Origin: Candidatus Avimonas faecium | Lineage (GTDB): Bacteria > Bacillota > Clostridia > Oscillospirales > Acutalibacteraceae | Direction: 5' to 3' | DNA length: 33,379 nt | Assembly (NCBI GenBank): GCA_904419005.1 | Contig: CAJFQI010000026.1 | Location: 1-33,379 of the forward strand | Shown: piece by piece, positions 1 through 7,592 of the stretch | How the letters are laid out: every line of letters begins with the position of its first letter | Position numbering within the stretch: the stretch's first letter is position 1 | Notes under the pieces: model-generated | What the model was told of the DNA's origin: nothing | The model's database searches: none | What the model saw: the letters and a program-made list of their open reading frames with translations, nothing else | Made by a program: the position numbers and the translations under genes

Positions 1-424
1 TCCGCGGCAGGATTGTCGGGGGGAGGCCGGCGATAAACGTGCTTTGAAAATCGTCCCGCAGGAAGGGATAGAGCTTAAAAACATCGTGGAGATCGCAGAA
101 ATCTTCAAAATTCGCCTGACGGATGAATTCATCCGTCAGGTTTTTGTTTAGGAAACGGGGGTGAAAGACAATGGAACAGGCCGAGAGACTTTGGGAAGAC
201 AGAAGCCGGAAGCGCTGCTTGGGATTTAAGCACAAAAAGGCCGGGCCGGAACAGACATACTGTACTTCCCCCAGGGAAAACCGCAGGCATCCCGCCTCAA
301 TAAAGCAGAGGAAATACCGCTGAGGCACCTTTCGCAGGGTTTCTCGCCGTTGACATACAAGAGGGATTTTACGCCCTTTTTGAAAAGTCCGATCAATGGT
401 TATGTATTCGTCCAAGATTTCCAT
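1..424 (-). CDS. AraC-type transcriptional regulator, N-terminal part (cut by window edge)
   Basis: An open frame of 141 codons runs leftwards off the window without a stop. The product begins MEILDEYITIDRTF and has the look of an AraC-family cupin-like sensor domain: a YFLCFIEAG strand, a SGPAFLCLNP turn and an IVFHPRFLN segment. The C-terminal helix-turn-helix would lie outside the window. The start is uncertain: ATG at 424 has an AAAGGA stretch immediately before it, and an in-frame ATG at 451 has no clear ribosome site. The gene points away from the export/biosynthesis operon that starts at 977, so it is a natural candidate for that operon's regulator (inference). A perfect 26-bp palindrome lies within the coding sequence at 116-141. 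Confidence 0.6.
   Translation of the reverse strand, partial: MEILDEYITIDRTFQKGRKIPLVCQRRETLRKVPQRYFLCFIEAGCLRFSLGEVQYVCSGPAFLCLNPKQRFRLLSSQSLSACSIVFHPRFLNKNLTDEFIRQANFEDFCDLHDVFKLYPFLRDDFQSTFIAGLPPTILPR
116..141. repeat. Perfect 26-bp palindrome followed by a T-rich tract on the + strand
   Basis: CCTGACGGATGAA is followed directly by its exact reverse complement, with no mismatch and a central EcoRI-type site. On the + strand it is followed by TTTTTGTTT, so it has the form of an intrinsic terminator for rightward transcription, although it lies inside the leftward AraC-type gene (coding for LTDEFIRQ). It could stop rightward transcripts entering from beyond the left edge. A folding coincidence is possible but unlikely at this length. 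Confidence 0.55.
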
Positions 425-559
425 TCCTTTCCATGCCGCCGCCGGCGGCATTTGGATTTACGCGATAACCTCTTGATTGGCAGGTATCCCGGCATACAGG
501 GATGGCTTGCCTGGAGAGGGAAAGCGCCGCCCATCAAAGCCTAAGCTGCGGCATACCGG

Positions 560-656
560 CCGAAAAAGGACCTCCTGCGGTTCTGTACGTCCTTTGACGA
601 ATGCGCTCTTCAGCGCCTGTCGGAACGGTACTTTGCCGCAGGAGGCCCTTTTTCGG
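560..656. repeat. Long inverted repeat / 97-nt stem-loop in the intergenic region
   Basis: Two 21-nt arms (560-580 and 636-656) are complementary at 20 of 21 positions. The arms begin CCGAAAAAGG and end CCTTTTTCGG. The 55-nt loop contains a second small hairpin (GCGCT-cttc-AGCGC, 603-616). No T-tract follows on either strand, so it is not a classic terminator. It sits between the AraC-type gene and the ABC operon and could be a leader RNA structure, a small RNA, or a palindromic repeat element. A further 8-bp hairpin (433-451, loop GCC) lies on the AraC side. Confidence 0.6.
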
Positions 657-976
657 TCCAATGGGGTGCAGGTTCCTATAACCGTGACGATTCTCCGTGA
701 AACAGCGCTGTCTGCTGAGCCTTTCCGTCGGAAAAACATTGCTTCCCGCTCTGAAAATTCTCGTTGGCAGAAAAGGCGGCCCTTTTCCGGCCGCAGTATC
801 CATTAAGACTAATTGTGTCAATATTCGTCTCCGATAAATATATTGCACGAATAGTGATATAAATTGCAAGCCTTATGTAATGATTTTGCCGCTGAAACGT
901 GGTACTGTTTTTTAGGCCCGGCCAGGTCGAAAAAACAGGAAATCCGTCGCGGAAAAAATGGTGGAGGGATGGACCC
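657..976 (+). promoter_or_regulatory. Non-coding upstream region of the ABC/ACP operon
   Basis: This stretch lacks a convincing gene and becomes AT-rich from about 805. It contains TTGCA...TGCAA half-sites (844-848 and 865-869) around ATAGTGATATAA, which could be an operator or part of a promoter. I could not assign an unambiguous -35/-10 pair. The operon promoter must lie here or further upstream, because the first gene begins at 977. Confidence 0.3.
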
Positions 977-2767
977 TTGGAAAAAACAAATGCCGGCTGC
1001 GAAAGCGGGCGGAGGCGGCTGCGGAGCGTACTCCGCTTTGGAAAACGGTATATCCCGCTTTTTGTATTAGCCGAAATCTGTATCTTGGCGTCATACACCG
1101 TGTCGCTGCTGCTGCCGCTGAATTTGACGCGGTTGACCGACCGGGTGCTGCTGGGCGGGGAATACGGGCTGCTGGGGAATGTCCTGGGCGCGTATGCCTT
1201 GCTTTTCCTGACGGCGGCGGCCTTTAACCTGCTGTACGCCTGGGTGTGGCAGACGCTGAACAACCGTTATGTGGTTGATGTAAAAAACGCCGCCTTTGAA
1301 AAAGCGGTCTTGGCGAAGCCGTCGCTCCTGTCCGGCAGGAACGCGGGGGATACCATGAGCCGCATTGATGTAGACAGCGAGCAGTTCCTGCATGTCATCC
1401 AGCGCAACCTGTTCCATTTTGTCAATTCGGCGCTGCTTTGCGCGGGGATCCTGGCGGTGGTAGCGAGAATAAGCCCCTGGATCGCCCTGCTGCTTTTGGC
1501 GGCGGCAGCGCTCCCCATTGTTGCTACCCGCTTAAACGGGCGGCTGACCGAACGGCTTGCCCGTTCCTCCCGCGAGGTGGAGGGCAGCTTTGTGGGAAAG
1601 CTGTTTGAAATCCTAAAAGGGATGCGGGAAATCCGCCTGTTCTGTGCGGAAAAATGGGCGGAATCGGAGGTGCTGGGGCCGCTGAAAGCGTTGATTCGCC
1701 TGGGCAACCGCCGCCGGCGGGTGGATTTCCTGGCGGATCAGGAGATCCGCCTGATCAACCTGCTGGCCAGCCTGGCGATTTACGCGCTGTCGGCCTGGCT
1801 GATCCGGAACGGGCAGATGACGGTCGGTCTGTTTTTAGCCGTGCTGGAATATGTGGCGCTGCTTCATAAGAAGCTGAACTGGATGCTGCGGATTTACCTG
1901 GATTGGTTCTGGCGGAAGGTCAGCATTGATCGGGTAAACGAGCTCTTGGACGGCCAGCAGGAGGCAAGCGGCGGGAAAACGCTGAGGACGGCCATCACCT
2001 CCCTGCGTTTTGAGCATGTGGATTTTTCCTATGGAGCGAACCCGGTGCTGCAGGACGTATCCTTCCGCATACGCCGCGGCGAGCATGTGGCCATCGTCGG
2101 GGCAAGCGGGGTGGGGAAATCCACCATAGCGGAAATGATGCTCGGCTTTTATCCCCCCGCCGCCGGGAGGGTGCTGGTCAACGGGACGGATATCCGGGAG
2201 CTTGATCCGCGTGAACTGCGCCGGAAGATCGGCTTTGTCGGCCAGGATATCCTCCTTTTTGACGAGACGCTGCGGTATAACCTTTTGCTCGGCTGCGGGG
2301 ACAAAAGCGATGAAGAGTTGCTTGATGCCTGCGAACGGGTTGGGCTGGGCGATTTTGTCCGTGGCCTGCCGGAGGGGCTGGATACCAAGCTGGGGACGGC
2401 AGCGCACGGCCTATCTGGCGGGCAGAAGCAGCGCGTGATGGTCGCGCGGGTGCTGCTGAAGGATGCAGAATTCCTGATTATGGACGAGGCTACCTCCGCG
2501 CTGGATGTGGAGATTGAGCAGAAGCTGTGGGACGAGGTGGCCGGACAGGGCAATGGGCGGACGACGGTGGTGATTTCCCACCGGCTGCAAACCATCCGTG
2601 ACTGCGACCGGATCCTGGTTCTGAAGGAGGGCCGGATCGTCGGAAACGGGACGCATGAGGAATTGCTGAAGGGCTGCCCGGCTTACCGGGAACTGTTCGG
2701 CGAGAAAGACGAAAGGAAACAGGAGGAGAAAAAGGATGCCGGATTCATCCATTTGCAGGTGGGGTAG
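977..2767 (+). CDS. ABC transporter half-subunit (membrane domain fused to ATPase), exporter type
   Basis: The protein has about 596 residues: an N-terminal hydrophobic six-helix exporter domain (roughly residues 20-320) and a C-terminal ATPase. The ATPase shows Walker A GASGVGKST (about residues 375-383), signature LSGGQKQR, Walker B FLIMDEATSALD and a switch His in VISHR. The TTG at 977 is preferred because GGAGGG (963-968) lies 8 nt upstream; an in-frame ATG at 899 would add 26 unconvincing residues. There is no peptidase C39 domain at the N-terminus. It is followed 33 nt later by a second half-transporter, so the two probably pair as a heterodimer that exports the product of the downstream genes. 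The substrate is unknown. Confidence 0.9.
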   Translation: MEKTNAGCESGRRRLRSVLRFGKRYIPLFVLAEICILASYTVSLLLPLNLTRLTDRVLLGGEYGLLGNVLGAYALLFLTAAAFNLLYAWVWQTLNNRYVVDVKNAAFEKAVLAKPSLLSGRNAGDTMSRIDVDSEQFLHVIQRNLFHFVNSALLCAGILAVVARISPWIALLLLAAAALPIVATRLNGRLTERLARSSREVEGSFVGKLFEILKGMREIRLFCAEKWAESEVLGPLKALIRLGNRRRRVDFLADQEIRLINLLASLAIYALSAWLIRNGQMTVGLFLAVLEYVALLHKKLNWMLRIYLDWFWRKVSIDRVNELLDGQQEASGGKTLRTAITSLRFEHVDFSYGANPVLQDVSFRIRRGEHVAIVGASGVGKSTIAEMMLGFYPPAAGRVLVNGTDIRELDPRELRRKIGFVGQDILLFDETLRYNLLLGCGDKSDEELLDACERVGLGDFVRGLPEGLDTKLGTAAHGLSGGQKQRVMVARVLLKDAEFLIMDEATSALDVEIEQKLWDEVAGQGNGRTTVVISHRLQTIRDCDRILVLKEGRIVGNGTHEELLKGCPAYRELFGEKDERKQEEKKDAGFIHLQVG

Positions 2768-2800
2768 GATGGAAAACGGAACAGGGGGAGGAAAGGCATC

Positions 2801-4555
2801 ATGCGGGGCCTAACGTGGATCAGAGAGCATTTTCGCCCGCGTCGTCTGGCCATGCTCCGACGGATCGGGCCGTACATCGCTGCGTCAAAGGGTGTCGTGC
2901 TTGTCCTGCTGCTGGTCAGCGCGGCGGCGGTGCCGGTTTCATTAGTCAGCCCATGGCTGACCCAGCGCTTGATTGACGAGGTGATGACCAGGGGCAACGT
3001 TTCGTTGCTCGGCCCGCTGGCGGCCGGGTTCCTGCTGGTTTTTGCCGCGCAGCTGCTGCTGGAGGCGGTCAGCCTGTTCTGCTCAAACCGCCTGCTCAAC
3101 CGCTTTACCCTGAGCGTGCGCGGCCAGGTGTGGAGCCGGCTGCTGCACATGCCCTATGCCGACTATGAAAAGCAGGAAACCGGCGATCTGAAAATGCGGC
3201 TGATGGATGACGTCGACAGCCTGGGCAATTTTGTCAAAGAGCAGGTGGCGGACTATCTGACGGCGCTGTTTACCGCGCTGTTTGCCCTGGGGACCGCTTT
3301 GATGCTGGATGTGCGGATGACCCTGCTCTGCCTGCTGGTGGTGCCGGCGGTCTTTCTGGTCAACTATCTCATCGGCCGGGGTTCCCAGAAGGTCAACGAG
3401 GAGATCCGGCAGGTAAACGAGCAATATTACACCTTTGAGCATAACGCCCTGCAGTTCTGGAAAGAGATGAAGGCTCAGTGCGTGGAAAAGGACTTTATCG
3501 GCCGGTTCCGCGCCTATCGGGGCGTGCTGGCCAAGCTGGGGATGCGTTCAATCCGGTATTGGTTTTATAACGAGGTATTCACCGATTTCAAGGCCAATTA
3601 CATGACCAAGGTATTGGTCTATGTTGTGGGCGTTTTTGCGGTCATGGACGGGCGGATCAGCGTCGGCACCCTCATCATGTTCGGGGAATACTTCGGTAGG
3701 CTGGTTACCGCCCTGGACACCCTGAACGGCAAAAGCGTCGCCCTGCGGGTCAATGCCCCCTATTACGACCGGGTGTTTGAAACCCTGCGTTTCCCGCAGG
3801 AAAGCACCGAAGGCAAGCGGGAGGTGGAGCTTCAGGGGAACATCTCCCTGCACGGCGTCTGCTTTTCCTATGAGCCGGGCGGCAAAGACGCCCTCCGCCA
3901 GGTCAGCCTGGATATCCGCCGGGGCGATTACTTGGCGGTCATCGGCCGGAGCGGCTGCGGGAAAACCACCCTGGCCAAGCTGATTTTGGGGCTGTATCCG
4001 CCGCGCAAGGGGACGATATTCTTTGACGACATTCCCGCTGGACAGCTCACCGGTGAATGCATCCACCGTCAGATCGGGGTGGTGATGCAGGACAGCGTGT
4101 TCTTCAACCGAAGCATCCGGGACAACCTGCGGCTTGCCGCTCCCGAGGCGACGGACGAGGAACTGGCCGAAGCCTGCCGGCGCGCCAACATCCTTTCCTT
4201 TATTGAGGGGCTGCCAGAGGGTCTGGATACTGTGATCGGGGAGCGGGGCGTCAAGCTGTCCGGCGGCCAGCGGCAGCGGCTGGCGATTGCACGCGCGCTG
4301 CTCCGCCGGCCCAAGGTCATCCTTTTTGACGAGGCCACCAGCGCCCTGGACCGGATATCGGAGGATGTGGTCAACCGGGCGATTGAGGAGATCTCCCGGG
4401 AGATGACGGTGGTCGTCATCTCCCATAAGCCGGTGACGGTGCGCCGCGCCGAAAAGGTGGCGGTCATCGAGGACGGGACCGTGACCGGCTATGGCGGACA
4501 CGATCAGCTCCTGCAGACCAACGGCTTCTACCGGAAGGTAGCGGGCGGCTTTTAG
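2801..4555 (+). CDS. ABC transporter half-subunit (membrane domain fused to ATPase), second partner
   Basis: 584 residues with the same membrane-plus-ATPase layout as the preceding gene. The N-terminal third is rich in hydrophobic helices (residues about 25-300). The ATPase has Walker A GRSGCGKTT (about residue 382), signature LSGGQRQR, Walker B VILFDEATSALD and VISHK. A GGGGAGG ribosome site precedes ATG 2801. The two proteins are clearly diverged rather than recent copies, which fits a heterodimeric exporter. The gene is 52 nt from the nucleotidyltransferase-like gene and in the same operon. Export direction is inferred from fused-domain architecture; importers normally have separate subunits. 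Confidence 0.9.
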   Translation: MRGLTWIREHFRPRRLAMLRRIGPYIAASKGVVLVLLLVSAAAVPVSLVSPWLTQRLIDEVMTRGNVSLLGPLAAGFLLVFAAQLLLEAVSLFCSNRLLNRFTLSVRGQVWSRLLHMPYADYEKQETGDLKMRLMDDVDSLGNFVKEQVADYLTALFTALFALGTALMLDVRMTLLCLLVVPAVFLVNYLIGRGSQKVNEEIRQVNEQYYTFEHNALQFWKEMKAQCVEKDFIGRFRAYRGVLAKLGMRSIRYWFYNEVFTDFKANYMTKVLVYVVGVFAVMDGRISVGTLIMFGEYFGRLVTALDTLNGKSVALRVNAPYYDRVFETLRFPQESTEGKREVELQGNISLHGVCFSYEPGGKDALRQVSLDIRRGDYLAVIGRSGCGKTTLAKLILGLYPPRKGTIFFDDIPAGQLTGECIHRQIGVVMQDSVFFNRSIRDNLRLAAPEATDEELAEACRRANILSFIEGLPEGLDTVIGERGVKLSGGQRQRLAIARALLRRPKVILFDEATSALDRISEDVVNRAIEEISREMTVVVISHKPVTVRRAEKVAVIEDGTVTGYGGHDQLLQTNGFYRKVAGGF

Positions 4556-4607
4556 AAGCCGGCAAAAGGAAAAAGAGCAAAAGCATGAATAGGAGAGAAG
4601 AAAAGCA

Positions 4608-5702
4608 ATGTTTGACAAGGAAAAGCAACTCACGTTGGAGCTCTGCCGATTTCGGGACTGCCGGAAGCAGCGGCTTGAAGAGCTCCTCAGCCAGCCGCTG
4701 GATTTCCCGTGGGTGCTCGGCCAGCTCCTGTATAACCGCATGGGCGGCGTAGCCTATTACGTACTCCGGGAGCAGGGGCTGCTCGGCCGGGTAAACCGGG
4801 AATTCCGCAACGCGCTGATGAGCGCCTACACCTCCGCCTGCCGCAAGACGGAAGCCTTCCAGGCGGAGCTCGCCGGCCTAAGCCGGATCTTTGACGGGGC
4901 GGATTTCCGCTACGCGTTCTTGAAAGGGGCTTCGCTGGTCAGCCGCTATCCCATCGGGCTGCGCACCTCCAACGACTTTGACGTTTTGATCGCACCGGGG
5001 GATGTGAGCAAGGCCTCCAACCGGCTGGCCCGCGCGGGCTTCCGGCAGGGGAACGTGCGGGACGGCCGATTCGTTCCGGCCGGCCGGAGGGAGATCATCG
5101 CCTCCCGGATGAACCGGGGGGAGACGGTTCCCTTTATCCGGGAGACGGGGCGGCCGGATATGCCGTTCAGCGAGGTGGACATCAATTTTTCCCTTGAGTT
5201 TAAGCCGCAGCAGGACGCGGCGGTGCTGGAGCGCTTCCTTGACGCCGCCGTCCCCGGCATCGCCACCGCGGAGGGGGCGCTGTATACCTTGGCGGATACT
5301 GATTTCCTGCTGCATCTCTGCACCCACCTGTATAAGGAAGCGACGGTGTATGACTGGGTGCGGATGGGCCGCGACCTGTCCCTTTACAAGTTCTGCGATA
5401 TTTACCTCATCCTGCGGGAATTGTCGCCGGAGCAGGCGGACACGCTGGCAGAGGCTGCCGCCTCCTGTGGGCTGGAAAAGGAAAGCTACTACAGCTTTTC
5501 CTATACCTGCCGCCTGTTTGATATCCACACCCAGCAGACGGACGCCTTGCTCTCCCGCCTGCGTCCGGAGGACGACGCCTTTATGACGGAGATTGTGTAT
5601 CCATCCCAGGGCAAATGGTTTACCTATGCCATGGACCCGGTGGACTGGCTGTTCTGCAGCGACCGCCAGAGCCGTTTGCAGGAGATCAAAAAGGAGGCTT
5701 GA
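4608..5702 (+). CDS. Putative nucleotidyltransferase (NTP_transf_5-like)
   Basis: 364 residues. The central FLKGASLVSRYP ... LRTSNDFDVLI segment matches the pattern of the uncharacterised nucleotidyltransferase family NTP_transf_5, in which a conserved R..NDFD supplies the acidic metal-binding pair. A second acidic cluster, EVDINFS, follows about 65 residues later, and the C-terminal half is helical with HLCTHLYKEA. Members often occur in peptide or other natural-product clusters, but their reactions are mostly unknown; nucleotidylation of a small molecule or protein is the expected chemistry. AGGAGAG precedes ATG 4608. The kinase-like gene follows after 6 nt, so the two are probably translated together. 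Confidence 0.7.
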   Translation: MFDKEKQLTLELCRFRDCRKQRLEELLSQPLDFPWVLGQLLYNRMGGVAYYVLREQGLLGRVNREFRNALMSAYTSACRKTEAFQAELAGLSRIFDGADFRYAFLKGASLVSRYPIGLRTSNDFDVLIAPGDVSKASNRLARAGFRQGNVRDGRFVPAGRREIIASRMNRGETVPFIRETGRPDMPFSEVDINFSLEFKPQQDAAVLERFLDAAVPGIATAEGALYTLADTDFLLHLCTHLYKEATVYDWVRMGRDLSLYKFCDIYLILRELSPEQADTLAEAAASCGLEKESYYSFSYTCRLFDIHTQQTDALLSRLRPEDDAFMTEIVYPSQGKWFTYAMDPVDWLFCSDRQSRLQEIKKEA

Positions 5703-5708
5703 CAAAGC

Positions 5709-6383
5709 ATGGAACTGATCATGAAGCCCAACCGTACGGCCGGGGTGCTCCTGACCTTCTGCGGCCTGGACGGCTGCGGGAAAACCACGATGATCCGCCG
5801 GCTGCAATCCCGGCTTGAGGAACGGGGCTATCCGGTGCTGCTGACCAAGCAGCCTACGGATTTTGTCCGCAGCTCGGCAATTTTCCGCACCTATATGGAC
5901 TGCCCCGAGCACGACGCCTACGATTACCGCAGCCTGTCCCTGCTGGCGGCCAGCGACCGGGTTCAGCACTCCAACCGGGTCATCGCCCCGGCGCTCGCCC
6001 AGGGCAAGGTGGTCATCAGCGACCGGTATTTCTATTCCTGCCTGGCCAACCTGCACGCCCGCGGCTATCTGCGGGACCGCTGGATTTACGAGATTGCGCG
6101 GGACATCCCCCAGCCGGACGCCGCCTTTTTCCTGGATGTCGACGTGGATACGGCCATCCGCCGGGTGCGCAGCCGGCCGCAGGAGCGCGACCGCTATATT
6201 GACATCGGGCTGCAGCACCGCCTGCGGCAGGAGTACCTTCAGCTGGCGGCCGGGCGCAACGCGTTCCTGGTGCCGACCGGCGTGGACGAAGACGAAACCT
6301 TCCGGATCATCTGGTCGGCGGCAGAGGCGGCGTTTGCCGAAAAGCAGAGCGGCTCGGGGAACGGCGGGGTGCGCTATGCCTGA
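5709..6383 (+). CDS. Thymidylate-kinase-like P-loop kinase
   Basis: 224 residues of the thymidylate kinase fold. The P-loop is FCGLDGCGKTT (near residue 18), followed by a QPTD segment like the substrate loop of Tmk, the motif VISDRYFYS (DRY), and an Arg-rich lid, RRVRSRPQERDRY. The length is usual for a dTMP kinase. Its place between a nucleotidyltransferase-like gene and a BtrH-like gene in an ACP/export operon suggests a pathway-specific kinase rather than the housekeeping enzyme. The substrate could be a nucleotide or another metabolite. AAGGAGG lies 11 nt before ATG 5709. The stop overlaps the next gene by 8 nt. Confidence 0.75.
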   Translation: MELIMKPNRTAGVLLTFCGLDGCGKTTMIRRLQSRLEERGYPVLLTKQPTDFVRSSAIFRTYMDCPEHDAYDYRSLSLLAASDRVQHSNRVIAPALAQGKVVISDRYFYSCLANLHARGYLRDRWIYEIARDIPQPDAAFFLDVDVDTAIRRVRSRPQERDRYIDIGLQHRLRQEYLQLAAGRNAFLVPTGVDEDETFRIIWSAAEAAFAEKQSGSGNGGVRYA

Positions 6384-7341
6384 GCGAGCGTTCAAAGGCA
6401 AAGGGCCCGGCGCGCCGGTCTACGGCCTTTCCTGCGTGGAAAACCAGCTTCTTTTTTTCCTGCGGGAGCGCGGCTGGGATATTACCCGGCTGTATGCCAA
6501 CGCGGCGATCCCCCTGCAGGAGCTGTTCACGCTCTTTGTCCGCCGGGGCGAACGGTATGAGCGCTTTGAGCGCATCCCCCGTATTCAAACGCTGCTCAAG
6601 AAGGAGGGGCTGCTTTCTCTGACGCGGCATACCGCGGACAGCCGCCGAGCGGCGGACGAAGCAAGGGCGGCGGGGCCGGACCGGGCGGTGCTCGTCATGG
6701 TCACCCCGGATTTTGCGCGCAGGGCCCTCCATGCCCGCGGGCTGCGGGACGACCACTATGTGCGGCTCACGGCAGAGGAGGACGGCTACCGGCTGCGCAA
6801 CGACCTGCCGGAAACCGAAGTGCTGCTGTCGCCGCAGGAGCTGGACGCCGCCTATGGCGGGAATTACCTGCTGGCGGCGGTGCAAAGGGAAAACACGCCG
6901 CAGGATGACCGCCGGCGCTGGGAAAACCGCCTCTTTCCCGCCGAGGCGCTGGAGCCCTTTTCCGTGGGCCCGGAGGATTTTGACAGCGACGTGCTGTCCG
7001 ATGTGCCAGAGCTGGCCCGCCGGCTCCGGGACCTGGCGGGCATTTATAAGCTCACCCGCTGCCAAATGCAGGCGTATTACGCCCTGGCAGCCGATACCGC
7101 CTTTATGCGGGAGCTGTTGGAGCGGGCGGAAAAACGGTATGCCCAATGGGGGTATTATCATCTGAAAAAGGAAACGGATCCCGCGCCGCTGATAGCGCTG
7201 TTTGAGGCGCTCAATGAGGATGAGACCGCTTTGATCCGCCGCCTGCAGGCGTCATGGCGGCCGTCGCGCTGCGGCGGGGCTGTACCCATTCAAAACGAAG
7301 GAGGAAATGACGATGGAATCCATACGCACGGCGGTCAATGA
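6376..7341 (+). CDS. BtrH/C39-like (papain-fold) protein, putative acyl-ACP transferase
   Basis: 321 residues starting at ATG 6376, which overlaps the end of the kinase gene (ATGCCTGA). The N-terminus, YGLSCVENQLLFFLRERGWD, resembles the Cys-containing first helix of the butirosin protein BtrH family, where Cys, His and Asp/Asn form a papain-like site. A later HYVRLT segment followed by RLRNDLPETEVLL could provide His and Asn/Asp. BtrH itself moves an acyl group from an ACP to an amine, and an ACP gene lies immediately downstream here. The C-terminal third is helical. Family assignment is by pattern only and is moderate; a cysteine peptidase-like role is the main alternative. The frame stays open upstream, but that extension lies within the kinase gene in another frame. 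Confidence 0.5.
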   Translation: MPERAFKGKGPGAPVYGLSCVENQLLFFLRERGWDITRLYANAAIPLQELFTLFVRRGERYERFERIPRIQTLLKKEGLLSLTRHTADSRRAADEARAAGPDRAVLVMVTPDFARRALHARGLRDDHYVRLTAEEDGYRLRNDLPETEVLLSPQELDAAYGGNYLLAAVQRENTPQDDRRRWENRLFPAEALEPFSVGPEDFDSDVLSDVPELARRLRDLAGIYKLTRCQMQAYYALAADTAFMRELLERAEKRYAQWGYYHLKKETDPAPLIALFEALNEDETALIRRLQASWRPSRCGGAVPIQNEGGNDDGIHTHGGQ

Positions 7342-7570
7342 GGTGGCGGCGTCCCTGAGCCTCTTGGACGGCCAGCCCGAAGCGGCGGGCATTGGGGAAG
7401 ACACCAGCTTAAGGGACGAGCTGGGCTTTGATTCTCTCAAAATGGTGGAGCTGATGGTGGCGCTGGAGGAACGCTTTGCGATCACCATCGGGGAATCCGA
7501 TCTTGACCCCCAGGCACTGGAAACCGTAGGGGATTTGTATGACCTGGTGGACAAATACCGGGCCGGCTGA
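7313..7570 (+). CDS. Acyl carrier protein (first of two)
   Basis: About 85 acidic residues with the phosphopantetheine-attachment motif GFDSLKMVEL, where the Ser carries the prosthetic arm. The flanking LRDELGFDSL and LEERFAITI segments are typical of ACP helices 1-3. AAGGAGG (7298-7304) is ideally spaced for ATG 7313; ATG 7307 is only 2 codons longer but too close to the ribosome site. The gene overlaps the end of the BtrH-like gene in another frame and lies 22 nt before the ligase gene, whose product is its natural loading enzyme. It is unlikely to be the fatty-acid ACP, since no fatty-acid synthesis genes are nearby. Confidence 0.85.
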   Translation: MESIRTAVNEVAASLSLLDGQPEAAGIGEDTSLRDELGFDSLKMVELMVALEERFAITIGESDLDPQALETVGDLYDLVDKYRAG

Positions 7571-7592
7571 GCTCAAACGGGAGGGATCGGTT

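Noticed and set aside
458-869. Several overlapping 90-110-codon frames on both strands in the gap before the ABC operon
   Set aside because: They lie over the long inverted repeat, have no ribosome sites and give low-complexity Arg/Pro-rich products; the absence of stops reflects base composition.
5863-6375. N-terminal extension of the first BtrH-like gene
   Set aside because: It lies within the kinase gene in another frame and reads as Arg/Ser/Trp-rich noise; the ATG at 6376 overlaps the kinase stop neatly.
3548-6401. Long antisense frames (397 and 507 codons) opposite the second ABC, nucleotidyltransferase and kinase genes
   Set aside because: Products are Gln/Gly/His-rich shadows of strong sense-strand genes with full domain motifs.
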